Source: Crocinitomicaceae bacterium (lineage in GTDB: Bacteria; Bacteroidota; Bacteroidia; Flavobacteriales_D; Crocinitomicaceae). Taken from it: DNA of 40,333 bases. Of the stretch, positions 1-8,351 are shown piece by piece (positions within the stretch are counted from its first letter, which is position 1; each line of letters starts with the position of its first letter). The notes under the pieces were generated by a model. That model searched no databases and had not been told where the DNA came from. It worked only from the letters and a program-made list of their open reading frames with translations. The stretch is from assembly GCA_022448165.1 (NCBI GenBank), contig JAKVAS010000016.1, positions 1-40,333 of the forward strand, in the 5' to 3' direction. A program made the position numbers and the translations under genes.

Positions 1-660
1 CCTGTTACTTCCTCTCCATCAGTCAAGCCATCTCCGTCTGAATCTGGGTTTGTAGGATCTGTTCCTGCTGTAGTCTCTTCATCATTTGTAAGACCATCTC
101 CATCTTGATCGCATCCTCCAAATGTCATGTCAGGATCACATGGATCTAATGGATCACTGGTTCCTGTCGGTGTACCTGTTGTTGATGGATCATCAACACC
201 TGTTACTTCCTCTCCATCTGTCAAACCATCTCCGTCTGAGTCTGGATTCGTTGGATCTGTTCCTGCTGTAGTCTCTTCATCATTTGTAAGACCATCTCCA
301 TCTTGATCACATGGTCCTGCACTTGCATCTGGATCACATGGATCAATTGGATCACTAGTTCCTGTCGGTGTACCTGTTGTTGATGGATCATCAACACCTG
401 TTACTTCCTCTCCATCTGTCAAACCATCTCCGTCTGAATCTGGATTCGTTGGATCCGTTCCTGCTGTAGTCTCTTCATCATTTGTAAGACCATCTCCATC
501 TTGATCACATCCTCCAAAGTTTATATCTGGGCTACATGGATCTAATGGATTACTGGTTCCTGTCGGTGTACCTGTTGTTGATGGGTCGTCAATTCCTGTG
601 GTTTCTTCACAATCGGTAAGACCATCTCCATCCGTATCTAACGATGATGGACAAGGCAAT
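1..660 (-). repeat. 198-bp tandem repeat array encoding 66-residue TSP3 modules
   Basis: Copies begin at 1, 199 and 397 with a spacing of exactly 198 bp, each starting with the same plus-strand string cctgttacttcc. A diverged copy begins at 595. The first three copies are nearly identical at the DNA level. They differ mainly in the short stretch after the DQDGDG-coding motif, where the protein reads MTFGG, ASAGP or INFGG. The array continues beyond the window start. Its length is a multiple of three, so copy number can change without breaking the frame. Confidence 0.92.
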
Positions 661-3600
661 ACCGTAATAAAAATAGTGTCATTTACACAAATCGCCGGTA
701 ATGGAGTACCATCATCACAGATCTCAATTACTACCGTATCTTGACCTGAATAACCAACATCAGGTGTATAGGTATATGTTCCATCACCATTGACCACTAT
801 TGTTCCATTGTTAGGGCCATCAATTGGGTTAATATTTACAATCAAGTTACCATCTACATCAAAATCACCTACATCTGTTAAATCCCCTGAAACTGGAATA
901 TCAACACTCGTAACTTCAAATTCATTGTCTACTATTGGACCATCGTTTACAGGTGTAACAACAATGAAGATCGTGTCGTTTACACAGATCGCTGGTAATG
1001 GTGTTCCATCATCACAGATCTCGACTACTACTGTGTCATTTCCAACATAGTCCGTGTTTGGTGTATATGTATAAGTTCCATCCGCGTTAACTACGATCGT
1101 TCCATTATCTGGACCATCAATCGGTGTAGTGTTGACTACTAAGTTACCATCTACATCAAAATCTCCTGCATCTGTTAAATCACCTGAAACTGGTGTGTCT
1201 TCTGGTGTAGTAGCATTCTCATTGTCCACTACTGGACCATCATTCACTGCTGTAACAACGATGAAGATCGTGTCGTTTGCACAAAGACCTGGCAATGGTG
1301 TTCCATTATCACAAATCTCAACTACTACTGTATCGTTTCCAACATAATCCGTGTTAGGCGTATATGTATACGTTCCATCTGTATTGATAATAATCGTTCC
1401 ATTATCTGGACCATCAACCGGTGTAGTGTTAGCATCTAATGACGTACCATCTGGATCAAAATCGCCTGCATCTGTTAAATCGCCTGAAACTGGTGTGTCT
1501 TCTGCTGTAGTATTGTTCTCATTGTCTACTATTGGACCATCGTTTACGGGTGTAACAACAATGAAGATCGTGTCGTTTACACATTCTATTGGTAGCGGTG
1601 TTCCTGCATCACAGACTGTATATGGAATTGTATCAATTCCATTAAAATTCGGAGCTGGAGTATAATCTATTGTTCCATTACCGTTATCTATAATTGTTCC
1701 ACCACCTGTTGGTGTGCCAATTGACGTTACTGTTGTCGCCGTTCCATCAGGGTCAATATTATTCGCAGTTAAATCAACTGAAGTTGTCGCTGGGTCATCC
1801 TCACCAACAGAAAACGTTTCATTACCTTGACTTGGTGGAGTATTAGGAGGAGTAACAATTACAGTCAACGTTGCAGTATTAGAAGTTCCTCCGTTATTAT
1901 CATTAACCGTATAAGTAATTACGGCAGTACCTGTATATCCAGCACTTGGAATAAAAGTAACATTACCTGCTGCATCTACGATCCATGTACCTTCTACAGT
2001 TACTAATGTTGTTTGTTGACCTGGCGTTCCTGGATCCAAGTCAACTGTGGTATTATCCACAGTTCCATCAGGATCAGTATCTGTGCTTGTTACATTAAAT
2101 GTAACAGCAGCATTCATTACAGTAGTGGTATTATTGTCATCTGCGACAGGCGGTAAATTACATCCGGTTTCAATCGCTGGATTCGTTACATCGGAGGATG
2201 TCCCAGTATAGCCATCTACGACATTTGTTCCAACAACTTCACCGTTAGCATTTACAATAGTCGGCAGGTCTCCAAGTATTCCATCTTGTCCGAGATCTGT
2301 AAAACCAGCTTCCAAAACATCAAAGCAGCCATCATTGTCCGAATTCAAATCATAGGAATTAATAATTCCGTCACCATCAGAATCCAAACTAGTAAGTACA
2401 CCATTTGCATTTAGTGTTGTACCATTCGCCGCTGCATAATCTGGGTCTTGATAGTTAATCACACCATCATTATCGTCATCAGCATTAGGATCAGAAGTTA
2501 AACAGCTAAATGGATTTGATCCGCCCACTGGAGCAGTTCCACATAATTCATACGAATCATAAATACCATCATTATCATCATCTAAATCAATAGTATCAGG
2601 AATTCCATCACCATCAGCATCACTAATATTAACAACAATTGTTACTTGATCTGATGACGCACATGTTCCATTAGTAAAAGTCCATTCAAAAATGTTTGCC
2701 CCTTGACCTAGTCCCGTTATTTGAGTTGAAGCAAATGTAGGAGAAACAATAGTTCCTGTTCCACTTACAAGCGTCCAAATACCCGTTCCTACAGTAGGAA
2801 TATTACCAGCCATTGTAGTTGTAATGGTAGTGATAAATTGATTTGGTCCAGCATCTGGAACTGTAGATCCAGCTTCTAAATAATCAAACGTTCCATTATT
2901 AGGATCAAGATCCGCTGGGGTACCGTAACCATCACTTCCAGCAACTGTTCCATCAACATTAATTCCTGTTCCATCAACTTCCCCATCATTTCCTGCATCG
3001 GTATATCCAGCCTCAGAAACATCTGAACAACCATCACCGTCCGAATCTATATCGAAAGAATTGATAACTCCATCAAGATCTAAATCAAAATTGTCATTAA
3101 CACCATCATTATTAGAATCAATAAAACCAGCAAAATCAGAATCCAAATAATTCGGAATCCCATCACCATCAGCATCTAATAATGCATCAGAGCCATCCTC
3201 TTCAATATCAAGGATTCCATCATTATCATCATCAACATCGATTTGATCTAAAACACCATCATTATCACTATCACAAGTTGGCAAACTTTTCGTTACCAAC
3301 CCTGAGCTAACATCAGAAGCATAAAACCATGTGTTAATTGTGCGTGCGTTTCCAAAATCGTCACATAAGACGCCCAATGATGCCGAACCATTTCCAGCAT
3401 TTGGTGCTGGTGTTGTATAACCCGCTCCAGATCCATCCCATGCATGCCCAGGTCCATACACCCCTTCCAAAAGTGCTGTTTCTGCAACACCTGCACCTGT
3501 TGTATTATCAGATTGGGCTGAACCACACACACCAAAATTCGTAAGAAAAGAATCATCCCAATATAGCTTTCTATTTCCTGTAGAAGGTGAAATAGCTGTC

Positions 3601-4808
3601 ACCGAAAAACCATTTGTATTAAGCTCAGCATCGTATACAGGTAAATTTGTTCGACCACGAAATAAAGTTGCTTCGATACCAATTGTAGATCCTCCAGATA
3701 CAACTGCTCCAAGTCCATCCAGTCCATCCCATGCAATAACACCATTTCCAGCAGGCGCATCGTAAATTTCAAAAACACGATCCGCCGTTCCAGGCTGGAA
3801 ACCAGGTGCTCCATTTAAATCCAACAAAAATGCTAAATCACCAACGTCACCAATATAATACGGTATAAAATACGCTCCTGGACAACCATAAATATCATTT
3901 GTTAGTGCCGGGGTTTGAGCTATGCTTGACCGAATAAAAACACTTGGATCTGGTTCGCTTAAAAAGACTTGAAATCCACCCGTGAAACTAGGTGTTGTTG
4001 AAGGATTTATAGTAGAAACACGGTCAGTAATAAAATTACCGGAATCATTCACTCCATATTTCGTCATTGCAAGTTCATATCCAAACGGTCGATAACCCGA
4101 TTCAAAATTCACCCTTAATACTGTACTATCAATCGAATAACCATAAAAATCACCCTCAAACGAATTAACTATTGATCCCGTAAAATTTGTAGGATTGTAA
4201 GTAAGGAAAGACCATTTCTGACAACTAACGCGACCATTGTGAATTACTCCAGAATTTTCCCCAACTGTAAAATCAAAAAACACCCCTACCACATAAGCAC
4301 TTGAAAGGTTTGTTACTCCTCCGTTAGAACTTGCATAAATTTCAATATAGTAATCTCCATTTGCCGTAGGATTAAAACTCAAAGGATTGTATCCAGCAGG
4401 ATTCATCCCTCCTATATTCGGGCCAGCAACAGCTTCTGAATAATTAAGTATAGCACCCGAACCAGTTGTAGGAATTAACTGCGGACCAAAAACCACAGCA
4501 CCCGAACCGTCCGTTATCCGAATAAACACATCATTTCTTTGCGCGACCGGAACTCGATTATAAAATTGTCCACCAAAAAACAAGTTTTCAGTATTATGGT
4601 CTGCAATATCAAACCTTAGTCTCTGCTCTTGTGGCGCCCCCAGAAAGGGACCACTATTACCATTAACATATAAGCCTACACCATTTGCAGCTGAGGGCAT
4701 AGCTTGTGCTGTTCCTTCTGCCAAATTGTGGAAAGGAACTAAAAATGTAAGTAATAACAAGAGGACATAAGACGTCCATTTAACCTTTCTAAATAGTAAC
4801 ATACCCAT
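1..4808 (-). CDS. Giant secreted adhesin-like protein, TSP3 and cadherin-like repeats (C-terminus missing)
   Basis: An open frame of about 1602 codons runs without a stop into the window start, so the C-terminus is missing. It begins with a signal peptide (residues ~8-28, hydrophobic run YVLLLLLTFLVPF). Residues ~30-510 are a beta-rich region I do not recognise. Residues ~510-620 are TSP3-like calcium-binding repeats (DSDNDGVLD, DADGDGIPN). About 646-725 is a PKD/Ig-like domain (PDAGPNQ start). About 725-880 is a second Asp-rich TSP3 block. About 880-1050 holds Ig/cadherin-like domains, and 1050-1380 a tandem series of 99-100 residue cadherin-like repeats with motifs EDTPVSGDLTDAGDFD and YTYTPNTDYVGNDTV. 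From ~1384 onward are 66-residue TSP3 repeats (DQDGDGLTNDEETTAGTDP). The role is inferred to be adhesion or surface structure, rigidified by calcium; export by T9SS is likely but the sorting domain would lie outside the window. The start at 4808 has a second ATG six bases downstream (4802). Confidence 0.9.
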   Translation of the reverse strand, partial: MGMLLFRKVKWTSYVLLLLLTFLVPFHNLAEGTAQAMPSAANGVGLYVNGNSGPFLGAPQEQRLRFDIADHNTENLFFGGQFYNRVPVAQRNDVFIRITDGSGAVVFGPQLIPTTGSGAILNYSEAVAGPNIGGMNPAGYNPLSFNPTANGDYYIEIYASSNGGVTNLSSAYVVGVFFDFTVGENSGVIHNGRVSCQKWSFLTYNPTNFTGSIVNSFEGDFYGYSIDSTVLRVNFESGYRPFGYELAMTKYGVNDSGNFITDRVSTINPSTTPSFTGGFQVFLSEPDPSVFIRSSIAQTPALTNDIYGCPGAYFIPYYIGDVGDLAFLLDLNGAPGFQPGTADRVFEIYDAPAGNGVIAWDGLDGLGAVVSGGSTIGIEATLFRGRTNLPVYDAELNTNGFSVTAISPSTGNRKLYWDDSFLTNFGVCGSAQSDNTTGAGVAETALLEGVYGPGHAWDGSGAGYTTPAPNAGNGSASLGVLCDDFGNARTINTWFYASDVSSGLVTKSLPTCDSDNDGVLDQIDVDDDNDGILDIEEDGSDALLDADGDGIPNYLDSDFAGFIDSNNDGVNDNFDLDLDGVINSFDIDSDGDGCSDVSEAGYTDAGNDGEVDGTGINVDGTVAGSDGYGTPADLDPNNGTFDYLEAGSTVPDAGPNQFITTITTTMAGNIPTVGTGIWTLVSGTGTIVSPTFASTQITGLGQGANIFEWTFTNGTCASSDQVTIVVNISDADGDGIPDTIDLDDDNDGIYDSYELCGTAPVGGSNPFSCLTSDPNADDDNDGVINYQDPDYAAANGTTLNANGVLTSLDSDGDGIINSYDLNSDNDGCFDVLEAGFTDLGQDGILGDLPTIVNANGEVVGTNVVDGYTGTSSDVTNPAIETGCNLPPVADDNNTTTVMNAAVTFNVTSTDTDPDGTVDNTTVDLDPGTPGQQTTLVTVEGTWIVDAAGNVTFIPSAGYTGTAVITYTVNDNNGGTSNTATLTVIVTPPNTPPSQGNETFSVGEDDPATTSVDLTANNIDPDGTATTVTSIGTPTGGGTIIDNGNGTIDYTPAPNFNGIDTIPYTVCDAGTPLPIECVNDTIFIVVTPVNDGPIVDNENNTTAEDTPVSGDLTDAGDFDPDGTSLDANTTPVDGPDNGTIIINTDGTYTYTPNTDYVGNDTVVVEICDNGTPLPGLCANDTIFIVVTAVNDGPVVDNENATTPEDTPVSGDLTDAGDFDVDGNLVVNTTPIDGPDNGTIVVNADGTYTYTPNTDYVGNDTVVVEICDDGTPLPAICVNDTIFIVVTPVNDGPIVDNEFEVTSVDIPVSGDLTDVGDFDVDGNLIVNINPIDGPNNGTIVVNGDGTYTYTPDVGYSGQDTVVIEICDDGTPLPAICVNDTIFITVLPCPSSLDTDGDGLTDCEETTGIDDPSTTGTPTGTSNPLDPCSPDINFGGCDQDGDGLTNDEETTAGTDPTNPDSDGDGLTDGEEVTGVDDPSTTGTPTGTSDPIDPCDPDASAGPCDQDGDGLTNDEETTAGTDPTNPDSDGDGLTDGEEVTGVDDPSTTGTPTGTSDPLDPCDPDMTFGGCDQDGDGLTNDEETTAGTDPTNPDSDGDGLTDGEEVT
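658..1857 (-). repeat. 297-300 bp tandem repeat encoding cadherin-like domains
   Basis: The landmark gtgtc of the conserved strand motif NDTIFIVV recurs at 676, 973, 1270 and 1570, giving spacings of 297, 297 and 300 bp (99-100 residues). Copies 1 to 3 are close to each other; the fourth, nearest the protein N-terminus, is diverged. Each unit carries VNDGPIVDNEN, EDTPVSGDLTDAGDFD and a strand motif GTYTYTPN. This is the pattern of bacterial cadherin-like/tandem-95 surface repeats. Confidence 0.88.
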
Positions 4809-4943
4809 CTTTCTAAACAATTAATTTTAAGTAGTATTCTTTTGTTTAATAACCTTTCGAAGTGGGGTAAATAATTTGGCATTAGGGAGGACCTTATTAT
4901 TTACTTAAACCCTTATCTCAAGTCATTCTTTAACTATATATAT

Positions 4944-5408
4944 TCAACTCACTGAAATATCAAACAGGCAGTCTTCTCTCATATAATGATTGACTTTCTC
5001 TTTGAGATCTTTATGAAAAAAATCAAATTTTCGTATTGCACCCATATCATAATATTCTTCGCTCATAGGGTATTTCCATCCGCTTTCACGAACAATATTT
5101 AACTCTATTGCATTCTTTATTTTTGAAGAATTAGTAAGATTCATTGCATTAGCAAATGCGAGCTCAACATTGTTGAAGTCTATAATCGCACTTTGGTATT
5201 TGTAATGTGTAAAAGACCTTAGATACGACTCATTACAAAATGTAGAAATGAAAGATTCAGAATCATTGATATTTCCCGATCTATTTCCAATAGACATTTG
5301 CTTTGACTCTCTTATAATTGAATTATTCGCAAAAGAGAATAAAAAAATGCAAAGCGTAACAAGTGTATAAGGCGTTATATGCCAGAACTTAAACTGATTC
5401 ATGTCCAT
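4944..5408 (-). CDS. Small secreted or membrane-anchored protein, unknown function
   Basis: This 154-residue protein is not one I recognise. It has one N-terminal hydrophobic segment (about residues 13-28, TPYTLVTLCIFLFSFA), which fits a signal peptide or anchor. The rest is polar, with two cysteines (C58 and C147) that could pair in the periplasm. An ATG at 5402 (third codon) is an equally good start. It lies upstream of the giant adhesin on the same strand, separated by 135 bp, so co-transcription is possible but unproven. No lipobox is visible. The codon pattern and signal peptide suggest it is real, but it could be a lineage-specific orphan. Confidence 0.6.
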   Translation of the reverse strand: MDMNQFKFWHITPYTLVTLCIFLFSFANNSIIRESKQMSIGNRSGNINDSESFISTFCNESYLRSFTHYKYQSAIIDFNNVELAFANAMNLTNSSKIKNAIELNIVRESGWKYPMSEEYYDMGAIRKFDFFHKDLKEKVNHYMREDCLFDISVS

Positions 5409-5993
5409 AGTATTTTTAGTAGATTTTTTGTACTAGCGAGAAACAAATCCACATCTAACAAATTATCCGCTATGCGAACAATAAGAAAATGTTGTGAAGA
5501 GATTTTTCATTCTCACCAAATAACCAAACCACAATATGAAAAAACAGAGTTGCGAAGAGATTATCTCGTACAAATAATGCAATTTAATGCCGCAATAAAA
5601 GTTATTATTTAAAAGGGTTAAACATCTAATTTCCTGTAGTAAAAGTTGTAAATCGTTAAATCTACCGTGCAAAGGTATGCCAAATGCCCACCACATAAAT
5701 CGGTTTAGCAATTAAATTAATAACTGCAACAGTTTAACCAATAACTGCATCAATTATAGCCTAATAATTGAATTTTACGTTGATTAAACGAACAAAACAG
5801 CCTTTAAATCATATCATTAGTCGAAACTTAAAAAGTATTTAATCTAAAAAAATCGAACTTTGGACGATCAAATGTCATCATTCTTAATGCTTGGCATAAA
5901 AAAAAATTAGAACTTGACACAAAAACATTATATTGGCTTAAATAGCTTTTTAACAAAAGAGGCTAAAACAAGGTCAAATTAAAACACCTTTAA
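5409..5993. other. 585-bp AT-rich intergenic region between divergent genes
   Basis: I find no convincing gene here. Short overlapping open frames on both strands lack starts with promoters and have no recognisable composition. It contains a possible minus-strand -7 box at 5670-5677 and a short direct repeat aataactgca (near 5718 and 5740). It must hold the promoters of the response regulator (plus) and the small secreted protein (minus). Confidence 0.6.
5670..5677 (-). promoter_or_regulatory. Possible Bacteroidota -7 box for the 154-residue gene
   Basis: The minus strand reads TACCTTTG, a full match to TAnnTTTG. No clear TTG -33 element lies at the usual distance. If used, it would give the 154-residue gene a 5' leader of about 255 nt, so it may be a chance match. 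Confidence 0.3.
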
Positions 5994-6683
5994 ATGATTA
6001 AAGCGATTATCGTTGAAGATGACAAGACCGCTCAAAAGATCCTTTCAGGAAACCTAAAAGATAAATACCCTGAAATTGAACTTGTTACTACGATTGACAA
6101 CTACAATGAAGCGGTTAAATATTTAGAGAAAAATACGGTTGATATTGTATTTCTTGATGTACTAATCAAAGGTGGCACAGGAATCAATATCCTTAAGGCG
6201 CTCGAAGTACGCAATTTCGAAACTATTTTCGTCACGGCTCATGAGAACTATGCCATTGACGCACTAAATAACGATGTTTCCTATTACTTACTGAAGCCGT
6301 TACGCAAAGATGATTTTGTAAAAGCAGTAGACATTGTTCTTCGAAAGATTCAACAAAAATCTACGGATGTATTCATTAAAATCGCAAACAAAGGTACTTA
6401 CACAACTATTTCAGTTAGTGACATCTACTATTTTCATTCAGATGGAGCCTATACCTTAATATATACAAGTAACGGGAAAATTCTATCATCAAAAAACTTG
6501 GGTTATTTTGAAAAGTTAGTTCCTGAAACTATTTTCAAGCGTTGCCACCATTCTTATCTAGTCAATATTAATCAAGTTAAACAACTTAAGAAAGGGAAAA
6601 ATGGCTCGGTACTAATGTCTGACGGTACTGATATTCCTATTTCCCAAAGAAAAATGTCATCATTTTCAGCATCCTTCGACTAG
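5994..6683 (+). CDS. LytTR-family response regulator
   Basis: This 229-residue protein is a two-domain transcription regulator. Residues 1-120 form a receiver domain with acidic pocket E8/D9/D10, the phosphoacceptor D55 in FLDV, T82 and K102 in the LLKPL motif. Residues ~125-225 form a LytTR DNA-binding domain, with the typical DIYYFHSDGAYT strand, the FKRCHHSYLVNINQV segment and a C-terminal ISQRK motif. In Flavobacteria such regulators usually pair with a membrane histidine kinase of the LytS/YehU type. No kinase is next to it here, so it is an orphan within this window and its signal and targets are unknown. The stop codon touches the last base of the convergent pth gene. Confidence 0.93.
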   Translation: MIKAIIVEDDKTAQKILSGNLKDKYPEIELVTTIDNYNEAVKYLEKNTVDIVFLDVLIKGGTGINILKALEVRNFETIFVTAHENYAIDALNNDVSYYLLKPLRKDDFVKAVDIVLRKIQQKSTDVFIKIANKGTYTTISVSDIYYFHSDGAYTLIYTSNGKILSSKNLGYFEKLVPETIFKRCHHSYLVNINQVKQLKKGKNGSVLMSDGTDIPISQRKMSSFSASFD

Positions 6684-7247
6684 TTATTTTCCATTCCAAT
6701 TGGTCATCGTAAGTTGCAATCCAATGGTAGTATATCCTTTAATAAATTCCGTTGCAACGCTTATACGTTCTTCCAATTCCATGTTTTCGTCATTAGACCA
6801 CTCTCCCAGAACATAATCAGATTGTCTTCCTTGATGAAAATCATTCCCGACACCAAAACGTAAACGTGTATATTGATTTGTATTTAACACCGCTTGAATA
6901 TCCTTCAATCCGTTGTGGCCACCATCAGATCCCTTTCCTTTCATTCTTAATTTTCCAAAAGGCAAAGCAATATCATCAGTAACTACCATTATATTCTCTC
7001 TTGGAATTTTCTCTTGTTGCATCCAATAATTTACAGCCTTTCCTGAAAGGTTCATGAAAGTTGTTGGCTTAATTAAAATAATCGATCTGCCTTTAAATTT
7101 TGCACGAGCCACTTGTGCCAATCTATCAGTTTCAAATTCAACATCTCGTTGCTTCGCGAACTTCTCCAACACTTTAAATCCAATATTATGACGCGTATTT
7201 GCGTATTTACTCCCAGGGTTTCCTAAACCAACAATTAGATACTTCAT
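6684..7247 (-). CDS. pth: Peptidyl-tRNA hydrolase
   Basis: This 187-residue enzyme has the normal bacterial Pth length. It cleaves the ester bond of peptidyl-tRNAs that drop off ribosomes and so recycles tRNA in the cytoplasm. The family's active-site residues are all present: N10 and H20 in VGLGNPG..Y..TRHN, N66 in FMNLSG, D92 in VTDDI, and N112 in GGHNGLK. It is an essential core gene. A good Bacteroidota promoter lies 20 bases upstream. It ends tail-to-tail against the response regulator with no spacer. Confidence 0.97.
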   Translation of the reverse strand: MKYLIVGLGNPGSKYANTRHNIGFKVLEKFAKQRDVEFETDRLAQVARAKFKGRSIILIKPTTFMNLSGKAVNYWMQQEKIPRENIMVVTDDIALPFGKLRMKGKGSDGGHNGLKDIQAVLNTNQYTRLRFGVGNDFHQGRQSDYVLGEWSNDENMELEERISVATEFIKGYTTIGLQLTMTNWNGK

Positions 7248-7267
7248 TTCTATTAATTATACGATCG

Positions 7268-7275
7268 CAAAGTTA
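7268..7275 (-). promoter_or_regulatory. pth promoter, Bacteroidota -7 box
   Basis: The minus strand reads TAACTTTG, a full match to TAnnTTTG. A TTG lies 18 bases upstream at the expected -33 position. It predicts a leader of roughly 10-15 nt before the pth start at 7247. Confidence 0.7.
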
Positions 7276-7322
7276 CAAGAATAAGACCAATTTCAATGAA
7301 TGAGTTCCCAAACAGTCGTGAC

Positions 7323-8351
7323 CTATATAAAATCAAAACCACTCACATAAAACAAGTTCTCTTTATCTAAATTGGTATTGGTACGAACAACAACATCCAC
7401 CATATTGCGACCAATAATCCTATCCAAAATTCCCCATTTCAATCTATTCAATCCATTTAGATAATTTGACTCTCGAGGATCCACCCACCAAATGAGCACT
7501 TTCTTCTTTTCCAGTGCTAAAATCCCTTCAAACAATTCATTCAATAACTCAGGATCATCATCCTTTACATAAACTCCCTCCGGAACAATAAAAGAATGTT
7601 TATTGGGTTTAATCAAGCTCCCGATTATTGGAATCCAAGGAATCAATTTCACCAACACCCCTCCAAAACGTCCTGGCAATCTTTTAATGTGCCAATTAGC
7701 AATATGAATTTTGGCAAAAGCTATCACTTGACCATATTCATTTTCAATAATGTAGAATGGTGGTTTACACGATTGATTTTCAAAATAAAATAAACGTGAT
7801 TGATTTTGTTTTTTATGAATTTCTGAAATTCTGGACCAATCGATAATTCTAGCTACCCGCTTTGAAGATTTTGGTCTCCTTCTGCTGAAGGTTTGAGTAA
7901 TCACACTTCCTAATTTCTCAAACCCAATTGTTTGGCTCAATAATACACTTTTGCTATTTCTCGGATCGATATATGCATAGAATGCATCAATCCCCCCTCC
8001 AGTATCAATAGTTGATAATACATCATCAAAGTAACCATTTAACGCTGTTTTTAGCTTACTATTCTTCGAAGAGCTATGTTCTTTTCCTGTTGTTGGTAAT
8101 AAGGCCTGAAACGCAAAGTAACGCACATACCAATGCTTCTTTCTTTGACAAAAAGTGACATTTCCTAAAATTCGTTCATTCCTTTCTAATGAAAGATAAA
8201 TAGGTTCATCCACCTCATTAATTCTCGATCGAGTATCTAAATGACGATACTGCGCACCATTAGTTCCAAGCGTCACAGATTCAAGTAAAGAAATAATCTC
8301 TTCAGTTGGCTCCCTTCTCAACTTCAACAATGGATGTCTTGGACTTTCCAT
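7323..8351 (-). CDS. GNAT-like acetyltransferase, two-lobed, substrate unknown
   Basis: Starting from the ATG at 8351 the protein has 342 residues. That ATG overlaps the stop of the upstream alcohol dehydrogenase as TAATG, so translation is probably coupled; an in-frame ATG at 8423 lies inside the upstream gene and is less likely. The sequence has two segments resembling GNAT beta4 strands: one around RILGNVTFCQR..WYVRYFAF and one around GQVIAFAKIHIAN. This suggests a duplicated or two-lobed N-acyltransferase fold. I do not see a clean Q/RxxGxG/A acetyl-CoA motif, so the activity is uncertain. It is soluble with no signal peptide. The partner dehydrogenase gives no clear clue to the substrate. 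Confidence 0.65.
   Translation of the reverse strand: MESPRHPLLKLRREPTEEIISLLESVTLGTNGAQYRHLDTRSRINEVDEPIYLSLERNERILGNVTFCQRKKHWYVRYFAFQALLPTTGKEHSSSKNSKLKTALNGYFDDVLSTIDTGGGIDAFYAYIDPRNSKSVLLSQTIGFEKLGSVITQTFSRRRPKSSKRVARIIDWSRISEIHKKQNQSRLFYFENQSCKPPFYIIENEYGQVIAFAKIHIANWHIKRLPGRFGGVLVKLIPWIPIIGSLIKPNKHSFIVPEGVYVKDDDPELLNELFEGILALEKKKVLIWWVDPRESNYLNGLNRLKWGILDRIIGRNMVDVVVRTNTNLDKENLFYVSGFDFI

Noticed and set aside
1-660. Regular repeats that might suggest a CRISPR array
   Set aside because: Units are 198 bp, contiguous without unique spacers, and code in frame for TSP3 calcium-binding modules.
790-1665. Three plus-strand open frames rich in Ser and Thr
   Set aside because: They are antisense to the cadherin-like repeats of the adhesin and mirror their 297-300 bp repeat period.
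5379-5711. Small open frames on both strands in the 5.4-5.7 kb spacer
   Set aside because: They overlap each other, have no recognisable composition, and the minus-strand one starts upstream of the only possible promoter box.
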